Assembly: GCF_018476645.1 (NCBI RefSeq)
Contig: NZ_JAHCTB010000004.1
Location: 310,001 to 374,000 of the forward strand
DNA: 64,000 bases
Reading direction: 5' to 3'
Source of the DNA: Aequorivita echinoideorum
GTDB taxonomy: Bacteria; Bacteroidota; Bacteroidia; Flavobacteriales; Flavobacteriaceae
Part shown: piece by piece, positions 26,649 through 34,850 of the stretch
Layout: every line of letters starts with the position of its first letter
How positions within the stretch are numbered: the first letter of the stretch is position 1
Made by a program: the position numbers and the translations under genes
Notes under the pieces: model-generated
The model's input: only the letters and a program-made list of their open reading frames with translations
What the model was told of the DNA's origin: nothing
The model's database searches: none

Positions 26649-27119
26649 ATGGACACTATGGGAGTTATAGCAAGGGATGATAAACAGCTAACGCTTATTT
26701 ACAGCAGCAATACCCGTGTGGGTACGCACACCTTGAGTTACTTAACAGGAATAGATGAAAAGTATTTGGCTATTGATATTGCTAAAACGAAAGTTTCTGA
26801 TACCCAGTGGGCAGAAATTGCGGATGCACTCGGTGTGAAAATTGGCGATTTGGTAGATAAGCGTGAATTGGACCTAAAAACGGAAGATACGTCTGAATTT
26901 GATTCAAATGATTGGTTGAAAATTATTCAGAATAACGATTTCGTGATTTCAAAACCTATAGCCATTAGAGGCCAACGCACGAAACAAATATCAAACCCTC
27001 CAGAAATTATGGAATTTTTTGATGTTGATTCCGCTGGATTGAAGAAGACCAATTACAATGAAGAACCCACCATTGAACGAACTACTGATAATGAAGATTT
27101 CATTGAAAAAGAGGATTAA
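26649..27119 (+). CDS. ArsC/Spx-family protein lacking the catalytic cysteine
   Basis: 156 residues with the arsenate reductase-like thioredoxin fold. LTLIYSSNTRVGTHTLSYL takes the place of the ArsC active-site loop (usually NPxCSKS), and the cysteine position is Val. KIIQNNDFVISKPIAIRGQRTKQISNPPEIMEFF matches the C-terminal ArsC block with the conserved Pro-Ile-x-x-x-Gly. Without Cys it cannot act as a classical arsenate reductase and may be a binding or regulatory protein. The C-terminal KED lies in the shared terminator. Confidence 0.72.
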   Translation: MDTMGVIARDDKQLTLIYSSNTRVGTHTLSYLTGIDEKYLAIDIAKTKVSDTQWAEIADALGVKIGDLVDKRELDLKTEDTSEFDSNDWLKIIQNNDFVISKPIAIRGQRTKQISNPPEIMEFFDVDSAGLKKTNYNEEPTIERTTDNEDFIEKED

Positions 27120-27133
27120 TCAATCCTCTTTTT
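27106..27133. terminator. Shared terminator encoding the C-termini of two convergent genes
   Basis: AAAAAGAGGATT (27106-27117) pairs perfectly with 27122-27133 around a 4-nt loop. The two stop codons (TAA at 27117-27119 plus strand, TGA at 27120-27122 minus strand) are in and beside the loop, and the stem codes for ...KED on both strands. Confidence 0.9.
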
Positions 27134-27488
27134 TTATAGTATCAATTGGCTGTACCGTTGTTTTCATTTCTTTATAAACCGTCATTTGCGGGCGGGTAAG
27201 GATGTTGTTCATCTCTCTTGTTTCCTCCATTTGAAGCGCTAAGAGCATATCCAGTTTTTCCTTTCCGGTATACTCCTTCTCAATTTTTTGTGCGCGAATC
27301 AAAAATTCCTCAACCTTCTTTTTAAATAGTAAACGTTGTTGCGTAGTCATTGCTAGTTGCTCGTTGTAGGATTCTGTGATGATTTCAGAATTTTCAGCGG
27401 CACTCGCATCTGAATTTTGAAAAAATTGATCTTGTGAAAACGCCGTAAATGAAATAAATGTAAAAATGAGGATTGTAATAAGTTTCAT
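27120..27488 (-). CDS. Small exported helical protein
   Basis: 122 residues. The signal peptide MKLITILIFTFISFTAFSQ is followed by a helical, charged mature part (QRLLFKKKVEEFLIRAQKIEKEYTGKEKLDMLLALQMEETREMNNILTRPQMTVYKEM). The LTRPQMTVYKEM segment recalls small periplasmic Spy-like helical proteins of Bacteroidota, but no family can be named with confidence. It converges with the ArsC-like gene with zero bases between stop codons. Confidence 0.6.
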   Translation of the reverse strand: MKLITILIFTFISFTAFSQDQFFQNSDASAAENSEIITESYNEQLAMTTQQRLLFKKKVEEFLIRAQKIEKEYTGKEKLDMLLALQMEETREMNNILTRPQMTVYKEMKTTVQPIDTIKKED

Positions 27489-27595
27489 GTCTTAAATATT
27501 TAAGGATTCACATCAAAATAATATTTAAACACCTTACATCAAATTATTTAACTTACTTTAACTGAATTAAAACTTTCGCTAACTGGATAAAAAAT

Positions 27596-27847
27596 TTATT
27601 TAGTAATTTTTTTCTTAATAATGGCGATCGTATCGTCCACGGTGCGTAACTTTTCCATATCCTCATTCTTGAATTCTACATCAAAAGCGTCTTCAATGTC
27701 CAAAACAATATCCACCAAATGTGCAGAATTGATATTGAGTTGCTTGGTAAGATCACTGTCTCTTTTAATTTCTGAAGCATTAACGTCTTCCGGCAAGTAC
27801 GTTTTTATAATAGGTTCAAGTTTTTGATAAATTTCCGCTGTAGTCAT
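27596..27847 (-). CDS. Dedicated acyl carrier protein of the type III PKS operon
   Basis: An 83-residue four-helix carrier. The phosphopantetheine site is Ser41 in LNINSAHLVDIVLDIEDAF, where the usual DSL is NSA. The sequence differs clearly from a housekeeping AcpP. As the last gene of the operon, 6 bp after the ketosynthase, it probably carries the growing acyl chain made by the neighbouring KS, FabZ-like and FabI-like enzymes and delivers it to the type III PKS. A holo-ACP synthase must come from elsewhere. Confidence 0.9.
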   Translation of the reverse strand: MTTAEIYQKLEPIIKTYLPEDVNASEIKRDSDLTKQLNINSAHLVDIVLDIEDAFDVEFKNEDMEKLRTVDDTIAIIKKKITK

Positions 27848-27853
27848 CTCGCT

Positions 27854-29134
27854 TTAAATTTTTTTAAAGATAGCACAAGCATTCACATCTCCAAATCCAA
27901 AACTTGCCTTTATAATAGTCCGTAATTCTTTTTGAATAGTTTGTTTAGGAATTTTTTCCGAAGAAATTAACCCTTCAATTCTCGGGTGGATTTTATCACA
28001 GTTTACATTTGGAAAAATATAATTGTCCTGTAATTGAAGTAACGCAGAAACTATTTCAATACTCCCGCTGGCGGCCAGACAGTGCCCAACCATTCCCTTT
28101 ATTGAATTTATATAGGGAAAATTATTTCCTTCCCTGCGCAATGCTTTGGTCCAATTTTCAATTTCGTCGGGATCTTTTATGGTAGCGGTTAAATGACCAT
28201 TTATATAATCAATCTCTTCCGCTTTCACCCGTGATTTGGCCAATGCATTGACAATGCATCTTTGAATTGCCGTACCGTTCGGAGCCGTCATCGTGCCGCC
28301 ATTTCGCTGGCCACCGCTATTTACTGAGCCTCCCAAAATTTCGGCATATATTTTAGCACCTCTATTTTTAGCGCTTTCAAGAGATTCCAAAAGATAGGCT
28401 CCAGCGCCACTTCCGGGTATGAATCCGCCAGCATCCTCACTCATAGGGCCGGGAACTTGCTCCGGTGCGTGGTTGTATTTGTAATTTGAAACTTTTATGG
28501 CGTCAAAACCGCCCCAAATGTAGGGACCGCTATCACTCGTGCTACCGCAAAGGATTTGTTTGGCATGCCCATTTTTTATGCGCTCATATCCTAAAAGAAG
28601 CGCTTCCGTGCCCGTAGCACAAGCGGAAGAATTAACCGTAACCAAATTACCGGCACCTATCAATCCGCCAAGATAGGCGCTCACACCGCTGGCCATTGTC
28701 TGTGAAACAGAAGTGCTCCCCAGTCTGCGTACGTTGCCCGCATCAATTTTATAAATGGATTCCCTGAATTTTTCAATGCCGCTGGTACCCGTCCCGAAAA
28801 TGATTCCCAAATCCCAAAGTGGTTCGCCATCATTATCTGCAATGGCAATCTTGGCATCCGCCAACGCATCCATTCCAGCGATAACGCCATATAATATTCC
28901 GCTGCTATTAAAATTTTTAAGCTGAAGTTCAGAAAAATAGGCGTGCTTTTTTTCTTCGGAAATTTCTGGTAGCGCGCCTAATTGGCAGGAAAAATTCAAT
29001 TTTTCGAGCTCGGGCCTAAACGTTATTCCTGATTGACCTTCTTTAAGGGAATTATTGAAATCGGTAAGATTTACACCAATGGGAGAAACAATTCCCAAAC
29101 CCGTTACCACTACTCTATTCTCCACTGTTTTCAT
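27854..29134 (-). CDS. Beta-ketoacyl-ACP synthase, FabF/FabB-like
   Basis: A 426-residue condensing enzyme. Cys172 sits in VNSSACATGTEAL. The first His is in INGHLTATIKDPDE (divergent from the usual NAHGTST) and the second in VGHCLAASGSIE, so the Cys-His-His triad is intact. VVTGLGIVSPIG opens the fold. It would elongate an acyl chain on the adjacent ACP. The 5' end overlaps the dehydratase gene by 20 bp, indicating translational coupling. The divergence around the first His marks it as a secondary-metabolism enzyme rather than FabF. Confidence 0.9.
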   Translation of the reverse strand: MKTVENRVVVTGLGIVSPIGVNLTDFNNSLKEGQSGITFRPELEKLNFSCQLGALPEISEEKKHAYFSELQLKNFNSSGILYGVIAGMDALADAKIAIADNDGEPLWDLGIIFGTGTSGIEKFRESIYKIDAGNVRRLGSTSVSQTMASGVSAYLGGLIGAGNLVTVNSSACATGTEALLLGYERIKNGHAKQILCGSTSDSGPYIWGGFDAIKVSNYKYNHAPEQVPGPMSEDAGGFIPGSGAGAYLLESLESAKNRGAKIYAEILGGSVNSGGQRNGGTMTAPNGTAIQRCIVNALAKSRVKAEEIDYINGHLTATIKDPDEIENWTKALRREGNNFPYINSIKGMVGHCLAASGSIEIVSALLQLQDNYIFPNVNCDKIHPRIEGLISSEKIPKQTIQKELRTIIKASFGFGDVNACAIFKKI

Positions 29135-29588
29135 TTAAAATCATTCCGCTTATGCTGCCTTTACACACAATCTCGTTCTTTGAATTTAGCATTTTAACCT
29201 TGCATTTCAATTTCTGAAATCTAAAATATTCCTTCTCTGAAAGTACTCGCACGGTCTCATCAGGATACACAGGTTTGTAAAAATCTATTTCAGAAGAACT
29301 TAACGCAATTTTTAAATTATCTGAAGCTTCAATATCCATCAAGTATATTCCCAAGCAGACAACGCCAATCTGCGCCATACATTCAGTTAAAATAACTCCT
29401 GGCGTGATCGGGTTATTTTTGAAATGTCCTTTATAAAAATAGGAATCGGCCGAAAATTTATAGATACCCTCTACCCCATTCTCATCGATTGCCAAAAGCG
29501 AATCAACAAACAAAAAGGGCTCTGTGTAAGGCAATTTTTCAAGTATATTCTCAAAATTTGGCATATCAACAGTTGCTTTCTCCTCCAT
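29115..29588 (-). CDS. 3-hydroxyacyl-ACP dehydratase, FabZ-like
   Basis: 157 residues, hot-dog fold. LPYTEPFLFVDSLLAID and YFYKGHFKNNPITPGVILTECMAQIGVVCLG carry the catalytic His55 and Glu69 of FabZ. The ATG at 29588 overlaps the reductase gene by 23 bp. A second ATG at 29564 starts directly after the reductase stop and would remove eight residues. Its job would be to dehydrate 3-hydroxyacyl chains on the operon's ACP. Confidence 0.88.
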   Translation of the reverse strand: MEEKATVDMPNFENILEKLPYTEPFLFVDSLLAIDENGVEGIYKFSADSYFYKGHFKNNPITPGVILTECMAQIGVVCLGIYLMDIEASDNLKIALSSSEIDFYKPVYPDETVRVLSEKEYFRFQKLKCKVKMLNSKNEIVCKGSISGMILNENSGE

Positions 29589-30360
29589 CCACTTTCAAAA
29601 TAGTACCGTTAATCCAGTCCGCTTCAGGTCTGCAAAGAAGATAAACCGCGTTTGCCACATCCTGTGGCGTGGTCAATCTATTAAATGGATTTCTGTTCAA
29701 GGCCATTTTTGCAAGATCATCACTTCCCGGAATTGCACGAAAAGCCGCAGTTTCAGTAGTTCCGGCCTGAATGCAATTGGTGTTTATTCCCTTGCTGGCA
29801 AATTCTATGGACATATTTCGCATAAGGGCTTCAAGCGCGGATTTTGCCGCTGAAACCGCAGCGTAACCTGGCCAAACACGATTGTTTCCTTCGCTAGTGA
29901 AAGCTAAATTTCGTGCATTTTCTGAAAAGATTTCATTTTCAATGAGCGCAGCAGTCCATTGGTACCAGCTTGTTCCCATGGCGTGGATTGTGATTTCCAA
30001 GTCCTGAATTTTCAATATTTCAGATGTCCCCGACATAGACTTCAAACTTCCTTTTGCGATGCTATGTAAAAGAATTTTTACGCTATTTTTCGGCAGCGCA
30101 GATATTATTTCTTCTATTACGTTTTCTTTTAAAGCATCTTTGTTGAACGTTTTTACGGTAACGCCAAAGCTTTCCATTAATTTAATTTCTTTTTCGAAAT
30201 TTGGCAGATTACTTTTTCTGTCGCGATGCACGATGCAGATATTCATTCCATTTTCCGCCAATTTTTTAGCAGATGCAAGACCCAACCCACTGCTTCCGCC
30301 AAGAATCAATGCATATTGATTTTGCCACGCTTCAGAAGAAATAAATTTTTGATTATCCAT
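29566..30360 (-). CDS. FabI-like short-chain reductase
   Basis: 264 residues. The NAD(P)-binding region LILGGSSGLGLASAKKLAENG is classical SDR, but LLHSIAKGSL and the spacing Tyr166-x6-Lys173 (in YAAVSAAK) are the enoyl-ACP reductase FabI pattern rather than the Tyr-x3-Lys of ketoreductases. TILKVDGG ends the fold. It would reduce the enoyl-ACP formed by the FabZ-like enzyme. It overlaps the type III PKS gene by one base (TAATG). The operon has no obvious ketoreductase of its own. Confidence 0.82.
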   Translation of the reverse strand: MDNQKFISSEAWQNQYALILGGSSGLGLASAKKLAENGMNICIVHRDRKSNLPNFEKEIKLMESFGVTVKTFNKDALKENVIEEIISALPKNSVKILLHSIAKGSLKSMSGTSEILKIQDLEITIHAMGTSWYQWTAALIENEIFSENARNLAFTSEGNNRVWPGYAAVSAAKSALEALMRNMSIEFASKGINTNCIQAGTTETAAFRAIPGSDDLAKMALNRNPFNRLTTPQDVANAVYLLCRPEADWINGTILKVDGGESNC

Positions 30361-31412
30361 TAAAATCGTAATAACACGCGTTGTGCAGAAAATCCTGGGC
30401 CAAAACTGAGCATAAGTCCTAAACTACCAATCGGAGGATTTTTATCCATAAATCTTTCCAAAACATATAGCACCGTTGCGCTGCTCATATTTCCGTATAG
30501 CCTCAAAACCTCTTTAGTATCATCAATATTTTTACCTAGCTGTCCAAAGAGGTCTTCTACGGTTTCCACAATTTTTCTACCGCCCGGATGAAAAATCAGG
30601 TGGTCAATATCTTCAATCTTGAGATTATTTTTTTTCAAAAAAGGATGAATGATGTTTGGAAAATGATCGGCAATTTTTTGCGGGACTTCTTTGTCCAAAA
30701 CCATTTGAAGTCCAGTATTTACCAAATTAAAACCCATCATTTGCGTGGCGTCATAAAAGTGGTACATTTCATTTGCAATAATTTCAGGCCCCCTATCTTC
30801 CTCATTTGAGGATAATAGAACACAAGCAGCACCATCTCCAAAAATCGCAGAGCTCACAATATTCACCATTGAGAAATCTGTTAACTGAAAAGTTGCGGTG
30901 GGCGCTTCCAGTGCAATTACAGCTGCGCGTTTTCCGGGATTGGCCCTTAAAAAATTTTCGGCATAAATAATTCCTGAAATTCCTGCAGCACAGCCCATCT
31001 CGGTCACCGGCAACCGGATAATGTCCTGTTTCATTTGCAACTCATTCACCAAAAATGCATCCACGCTTGGGATCATAATTCCTGTGCAACTTACGGTGAT
31101 AATAAAATCAACGTCCGTAGGTTTCCAATTTGCTTTAGAGAGAGCTTTTTCTAAACATTTACGTCCAAGTTTCTTCACTTCCCGACTGTAGATGGCATTG
31201 CGCTCCTCAAAACTGGTATTGGTAAAAACCTCAATGGGATCCATAATTGAATAGCGCTTGTCCACACCGGCGCTCTCAAAAATTTTAATGGCCTTTCGCT
31301 TAAATCGAGCCTCCTGCCCTTCCATCCATTGCTCGAAAAAAGGAATTATTTCTGAAGTGTTACGGCTGTAATCTGGTAGTTGCTTGGCAACATTTATAAT
31401 TTTTACGCTCAT
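30360..31412 (-). CDS. Type III polyketide synthase (chalcone/stilbene synthase family)
   Basis: A 350-residue ACP-independent condensing enzyme. The triad is complete: Cys141 in TEMGCAAGISG, His275 in IFHPGGRKIVE and Asn308 in YGNMSSATVLYVLE. The C-terminal GLMLSFGPGFSAQRVLLRF is the GFGPG loop. Such enzymes extend an acyl starter with malonyl-CoA and cyclise it to resorcinols, pyrones or quinone precursors. The surrounding ACP/KS/dehydratase/reductase set suggests a long or unusual acyl starter delivered in cis. The product is unknown. Confidence 0.94.
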   Translation of the reverse strand: MSVKIINVAKQLPDYSRNTSEIIPFFEQWMEGQEARFKRKAIKIFESAGVDKRYSIMDPIEVFTNTSFEERNAIYSREVKKLGRKCLEKALSKANWKPTDVDFIITVSCTGIMIPSVDAFLVNELQMKQDIIRLPVTEMGCAAGISGIIYAENFLRANPGKRAAVIALEAPTATFQLTDFSMVNIVSSAIFGDGAACVLLSSNEEDRGPEIIANEMYHFYDATQMMGFNLVNTGLQMVLDKEVPQKIADHFPNIIHPFLKKNNLKIEDIDHLIFHPGGRKIVETVEDLFGQLGKNIDDTKEVLRLYGNMSSATVLYVLERFMDKNPPIGSLGLMLSFGPGFSAQRVLLRF

Positions 31413-31416
31413 AAAA

Positions 31417-32139
31417 CTACGGATTCGTTTTTTTTATTATCCATTGATATCGAAAGGCCCAGCGCCATTTTATGCTGTTATGTTGACTATCTAATTTTGT
31501 TGAAATAAGTGCCAACTCTTGTTTTTTAAATCCTCGAGCAACGGAAACCAATCCGTCGTGTCTTGCAATTTTCGTTTTTAAAAACGGATTGCTTATTAAT
31601 TTAAATAATTGAAAGGCAATTCTGCTCCTTTGTAAATCATTTATTACTACACCGATACTTGTTTTATTAAGAATTTTCTTCAACAAAAATTCAATTTTTT
31701 CATTTCTGAAATGATGCAGAAATAAGGTACATAGCGCAATATCGCAATTTGGAATTAAATTCTCAGCAGAAAAAACATCCATTTTTTGATAAGAAATATT
31801 TGGGAATCCATCACTTTTTTTGCTCGCTTCAATCAAAATATTTGGATTAAAATCGATACCAATGAGATTGAAATTATATCCATTATGATGACCAAATTTT
31901 GCGCATTGTCGTAACATTTCACCATCACCGCAACCAAAATCTATGATTGTTATTTTATCCTTTTTGGAATAATTCTTCAAAAGAATTTCAATGCCATCAA
32001 GCGTTACTGAATTTCCCCCCAACCATCTATTTACACGTTTCAGATCGTTGAGCAATACTTTCATCTCATTACCTTGCAGATGAAAATCGTCCATAATTTC
32101 AGGCTGTTTCGATCTTTCTTTATTGCTGAAATATATCAT
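31417..32139 (-). CDS. Class I SAM-dependent methyltransferase
   Basis: 240 residues. The SAM-binding motif I is TIIDFGCGDGEMLRQC, with LIGIDFNPNILIEA (motif II) and CDIALCTLFLHHF (motif IV) following. It belongs to the methyltransferase domain 25/11 group, commonly found between an FAD oxidase and a type III PKS in bacterial operons. Its start overlaps the upstream gene by 4 bp (ATGA). A role in O- or C-methylation of the polyketide ring is inferred from context. Confidence 0.88.
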   Translation of the reverse strand: MIYFSNKERSKQPEIMDDFHLQGNEMKVLLNDLKRVNRWLGGNSVTLDGIEILLKNYSKKDKITIIDFGCGDGEMLRQCAKFGHHNGYNFNLIGIDFNPNILIEASKKSDGFPNISYQKMDVFSAENLIPNCDIALCTLFLHHFRNEKIEFLLKKILNKTSIGVVINDLQRSRIAFQLFKLISNPFLKTKIARHDGLVSVARGFKKQELALISTKLDSQHNSIKWRWAFRYQWIIKKTNP

Positions 32140-33260
32140 ATCGACTTTTTTCCGTGGGTATTTCTGATAATTGAAGTAAGCATTGTCGGAAATAATTTTG
32201 CCACCGCAAATCCAATTTTTAGCGAAACCGGGTTCAATAAAGCTCGTTGTATATATCGTCCGGTTTTCAATCTATTTTTGAAATATTGGTTCCAAGATAA
32301 TGCATATTGTTTTTCCAAACGTGCTCTATCCCAATTCTCTTTTTTTGATTTTAAATATAATTCAGAAAAAATCTTTGCGCCGTGAATTGCCATTGCCATT
32401 CCGTTTCCGCAGAGTGGATGTATCAACCCTGCGCTATCGCCAACCATAAAAATATGATTTTCTACAGGTTTTTTTGATTCAAATGAAATTTGGCTAATGG
32501 TCATTGGTCTATCAAATATCGGTTTTGCATTATTGAAGAATTGATTGAGATAGGGATTTTTTGAGAGACAATTTTTCTGAAAATTTGAAACATCCCCATG
32601 TTTTTTGAAAGATTTCAGCGTAGTCAAATAACACGCGTTTACAATAGTATCTTCAACCCTGCTCAATCCGCAATACCCGCCTTCAAAATTATGTAACGCT
32701 ACGCTATTAGTTAGAAAATCATAATCGAAGTGACCCTTTACCGCGAGCCAAGTTGCTGGAATTTCAAAAAAATCACGGTTGAGAAATGCATCTAAATTGG
32801 AACGCTTACCGAAGGCCCCCAAAACATAGTTAGATATGAATTTTTTTTTTGATTGTGTTATAACTTCAAAAGAATCGTTTTGAAAATTAATTTTTTCAAC
32901 CGTTTCAAATGCAACTTTTCCGTAATTTTTCAAAGTTCGGTAGATAAGATTATCAAAACTATACCTACTTATGCCAAAACCACCGAGCGGTAATTCACAT
33001 TTAAGGAGTCTGCCATTGACATCACTCATTTCAAAATTTGAAATTTTAGTTGCCCCCACAACAAATGGATCAATGCCCAACTGAGATAAATATGCCAAAA
33101 CCTCGTTGCTCACATATTCTCCGCAAACCTTGTGATGCGGATATGGATGTCTTTCTAATAAAAGCACATTGCAATTTTGTTTTGAAAGGTGCAATGCCGC
33201 TACCAATCCGGCAAGACCACCACCAACAATTATTATTTCATAATTTGTGCTCAATTCCAT
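32136..33260 (-). CDS. FAD-dependent monooxygenase / geranylgeranyl-reductase-like oxidoreductase
   Basis: 374 residues. The dinucleotide-binding motif IIVGGGLAGLVAALHLSKQNCNVLLLERHPYPHHKVCGEYVS and the second FAD motif FMVGDSAGLIHPLCGNGMAMAIHGAK place it in the GR2/PHBH-like flavoprotein family. It is the first gene of the type III PKS operon, and a hydroxylation of the phenolic product (as in srsC-type flavoproteins) is the simplest role. A reductase role on an isoprenoid-like chain is possible. Its ATG lies only 16 bp after the OmpA terminator. Confidence 0.85.
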   Translation of the reverse strand: MELSTNYEIIIVGGGLAGLVAALHLSKQNCNVLLLERHPYPHHKVCGEYVSNEVLAYLSQLGIDPFVVGATKISNFEMSDVNGRLLKCELPLGGFGISRYSFDNLIYRTLKNYGKVAFETVEKINFQNDSFEVITQSKKKFISNYVLGAFGKRSNLDAFLNRDFFEIPATWLAVKGHFDYDFLTNSVALHNFEGGYCGLSRVEDTIVNACYLTTLKSFKKHGDVSNFQKNCLSKNPYLNQFFNNAKPIFDRPMTISQISFESKKPVENHIFMVGDSAGLIHPLCGNGMAMAIHGAKIFSELYLKSKKENWDRARLEKQYALSWNQYFKNRLKTGRYIQRALLNPVSLKIGFAVAKLFPTMLTSIIRNTHGKKSI

Positions 33261-33276
33261 TTGTGTATAAAGCTAA

Positions 33277-33308
33277 AAAAATCCCGACCAATATGGAACG
33301 GGATTTTT
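33277..33308 (-). terminator. Terminator of the ompA-like gene, upstream of the PKS operon
   Basis: AAAAATCCCG (33277-33286) pairs with CGGGATTTTT (33299-33308) around a 12-nt loop. It ends transcripts from the minus-strand OmpA gene before the FAD monooxygenase start. Confidence 0.75.
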
Positions 33309-33335
33309 ATTATTTGGAGTAGCTTGATTATTTAA

Positions 33336-34043
33336 TTATTCGCCTGCTTGCTGTTGTGCCTCTTGTTTCATTTTTTCATTTGGTACAATGGCTAAGTTTA
33401 CACGGCGATTTTTTGCACGACCTTCAGCAGTTGAATTGTCGGCCACTGGAGCACTTTCACCGTACCAGTTAGTTGTAAAGCGACCAGAGCTTAGGCCTTT
33501 GGTTGTTACCAAATAATTAGTAACGGCCTGGGCTCTATTTTTGGAAAGTGTCATATTACTTTCATCAGCACCTACACTATCCGTATGACCAACTACTAAT
33601 ACATCTGTGTCTGGATATTCTTTCAATACATTCGCCAGTTTATCCAGTGTAGCTTGTGACGCTGAATTAATATTATACTTGGCAGTATCAAAATAAACAC
33701 CGCTATTTTCATCAAATGTCACCACGATTCCATCATCTACTCGTTCTACCTGTGCTCCAGGAATTTCAGTTTCAATTTTTTGTGCTTGCTTGTCCATTTT
33801 GTCACCGATTAGAACACCGGCTCCTCCACCAACTACGCCGCCAATTACGGCACCAAGCTCGCCATTACCACCCTTACCAACGTTGTTTCCAATGATGGCA
33901 CCAAGAATAGCTCCACCTGTAGCACCAATTACGGCACCTTTCTGTTTATTGTTAGCGTTTCTTGTAGCTTCACAGCTTCCAAAGCTTATAACCAAGGCGA
34001 TTGCAAAGGAAATTAAAGTCAATTTTTTTAAAAAAGTTTTCAT
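33336..34043 (-). CDS. OmpA-family lipoprotein with glycine zipper
   Basis: A 235-residue outer-membrane-associated lipoprotein. The signal sequence ends at the lipobox SFGSC. A glycine zipper (GAVIGATGGAILGAIIGNNVGKGGNGELGAVIGGVVGGGAG) spans about residues 36-80. The C-terminal OmpA domain (about 110-225) contains GHTDSVGADESNMTLSKNRAQAV and AEGRAKNRRVNLAI, which bind peptidoglycan. This form is abundant in Flavobacteria. It is single or co-transcribed with the lipocalin lipoprotein 24 bp upstream. Confidence 0.93.
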   Translation of the reverse strand: MKTFLKKLTLISFAIALVISFGSCEATRNANNKQKGAVIGATGGAILGAIIGNNVGKGGNGELGAVIGGVVGGGAGVLIGDKMDKQAQKIETEIPGAQVERVDDGIVVTFDENSGVYFDTAKYNINSASQATLDKLANVLKEYPDTDVLVVGHTDSVGADESNMTLSKNRAQAVTNYLVTTKGLSSGRFTTNWYGESAPVADNSTAEGRAKNRRVNLAIVPNEKMKQEAQQQAGE

Positions 34044-34067
34044 ATATCTTAATTTGAAGTTTAAAGT

Positions 34068-34547
34068 TTACTCTTGAATCTTAGAGAAATTCATATTGAT
34101 TTTAAAAGGTTTGCCCTCAAGACTAACCGTTTGCTCCCATTTCATGGAATTTTCATTAAGTTGAGCCAATTGAACACGGAAACCAACGTTGTCTGCAGAT
34201 TTTCCTTTTTCATTGGTTGGTTTGATTATAAAATCATATAGTCCAGAAGCAGGGTCGATTTCCACAATAGTAAATATGAAGTTTCTCTCACCTGTCGGGC
34301 AATTTCCATTTTCTATGGTGTATGTGGCGGTATTGTTATTCGGTATGAATCTCCAAGTACTACCCTCAAAACATTCTGCTGATGTATCGCTGAAAAGAGT
34401 AACATTAAATTTTCCTGAAGAACCGTAAGAAACATTGTCCAGTGACCAATATCCTTTAATGACTTTTCTGGATTCTTGCACAGTTTTCGGTGCTCCGCAA
34501 GAAAACGCTGTGACCGCAATAAGGGCCAGGATGAGGATTTTTTTCAT
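34068..34547 (-). CDS. Lipocalin-like lipoprotein
   Basis: 159 residues. MKKILILALIAVTAFSC is a lipoprotein signal with Cys17 as the acylation site. The mature part (VIKGYWSLDNVSYGSSGKFNVTLFSDTSAECFEGSTWRFIPNN...) has the beta-strand pattern of Bacteroidota lipocalin-like lipoproteins. It is found next to OmpA-type genes in related bacteria, and here it is 24 bp upstream of one. Ligand unknown. Confidence 0.78.
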   Translation of the reverse strand: MKKILILALIAVTAFSCGAPKTVQESRKVIKGYWSLDNVSYGSSGKFNVTLFSDTSAECFEGSTWRFIPNNNTATYTIENGNCPTGERNFIFTIVEIDPASGLYDFIIKPTNEKGKSADNVGFRVQLAQLNENSMKWEQTVSLEGKPFKINMNFSKIQE

Positions 34548-34591
34548 AATATTAAATAGTAATTTAGTTTGTAAAATAGGTTTGAGATTTT

Positions 34592-34753
34592 TTATCTTCT
34601 AAAAAGTCTAGATAGTAATGATAATACAAGAAGTACAATAAAAATGTAGAATATAATTTTAGCGATATCTGCAGCTCCCTCGGCGATTCCACCGAATCCA
34701 AATACTGCTGCAACTAAGGCAATTACTAGAAAAATAACGATCCAACGTAACAT
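34592..34753 (-). CDS. DUF1328 family small membrane protein
   Basis: A 53-residue protein from ATG 34751-34753 to TAA 34592-34594. It begins [20 protein letters not shown], continues [18 protein letters not shown] and ends [10 protein letters not shown]. Two hydrophobic spans with a GIA motif between them match DUF1328 (YtjA-like) proteins exactly. These are often stress-linked, but function is unknown. It lies 44 bp upstream of the lipocalin gene, probably in the same operon. Confidence 0.88.
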   Translation of the reverse strand: MLRWIVIFLVIALVAAVFGFGGIAEGAADIAKIIFYIFIVLLVLSLLSRLFRR

Positions 34754-34850
34754 AATTTTAAGTTTTAGTGATTAGTATAGCACTAAAGTACTCAAGAATT
34801 TTAACGTTAAAATTTTCTTTATCTAAAGTTTAACAAGCAATGTTAATTTC

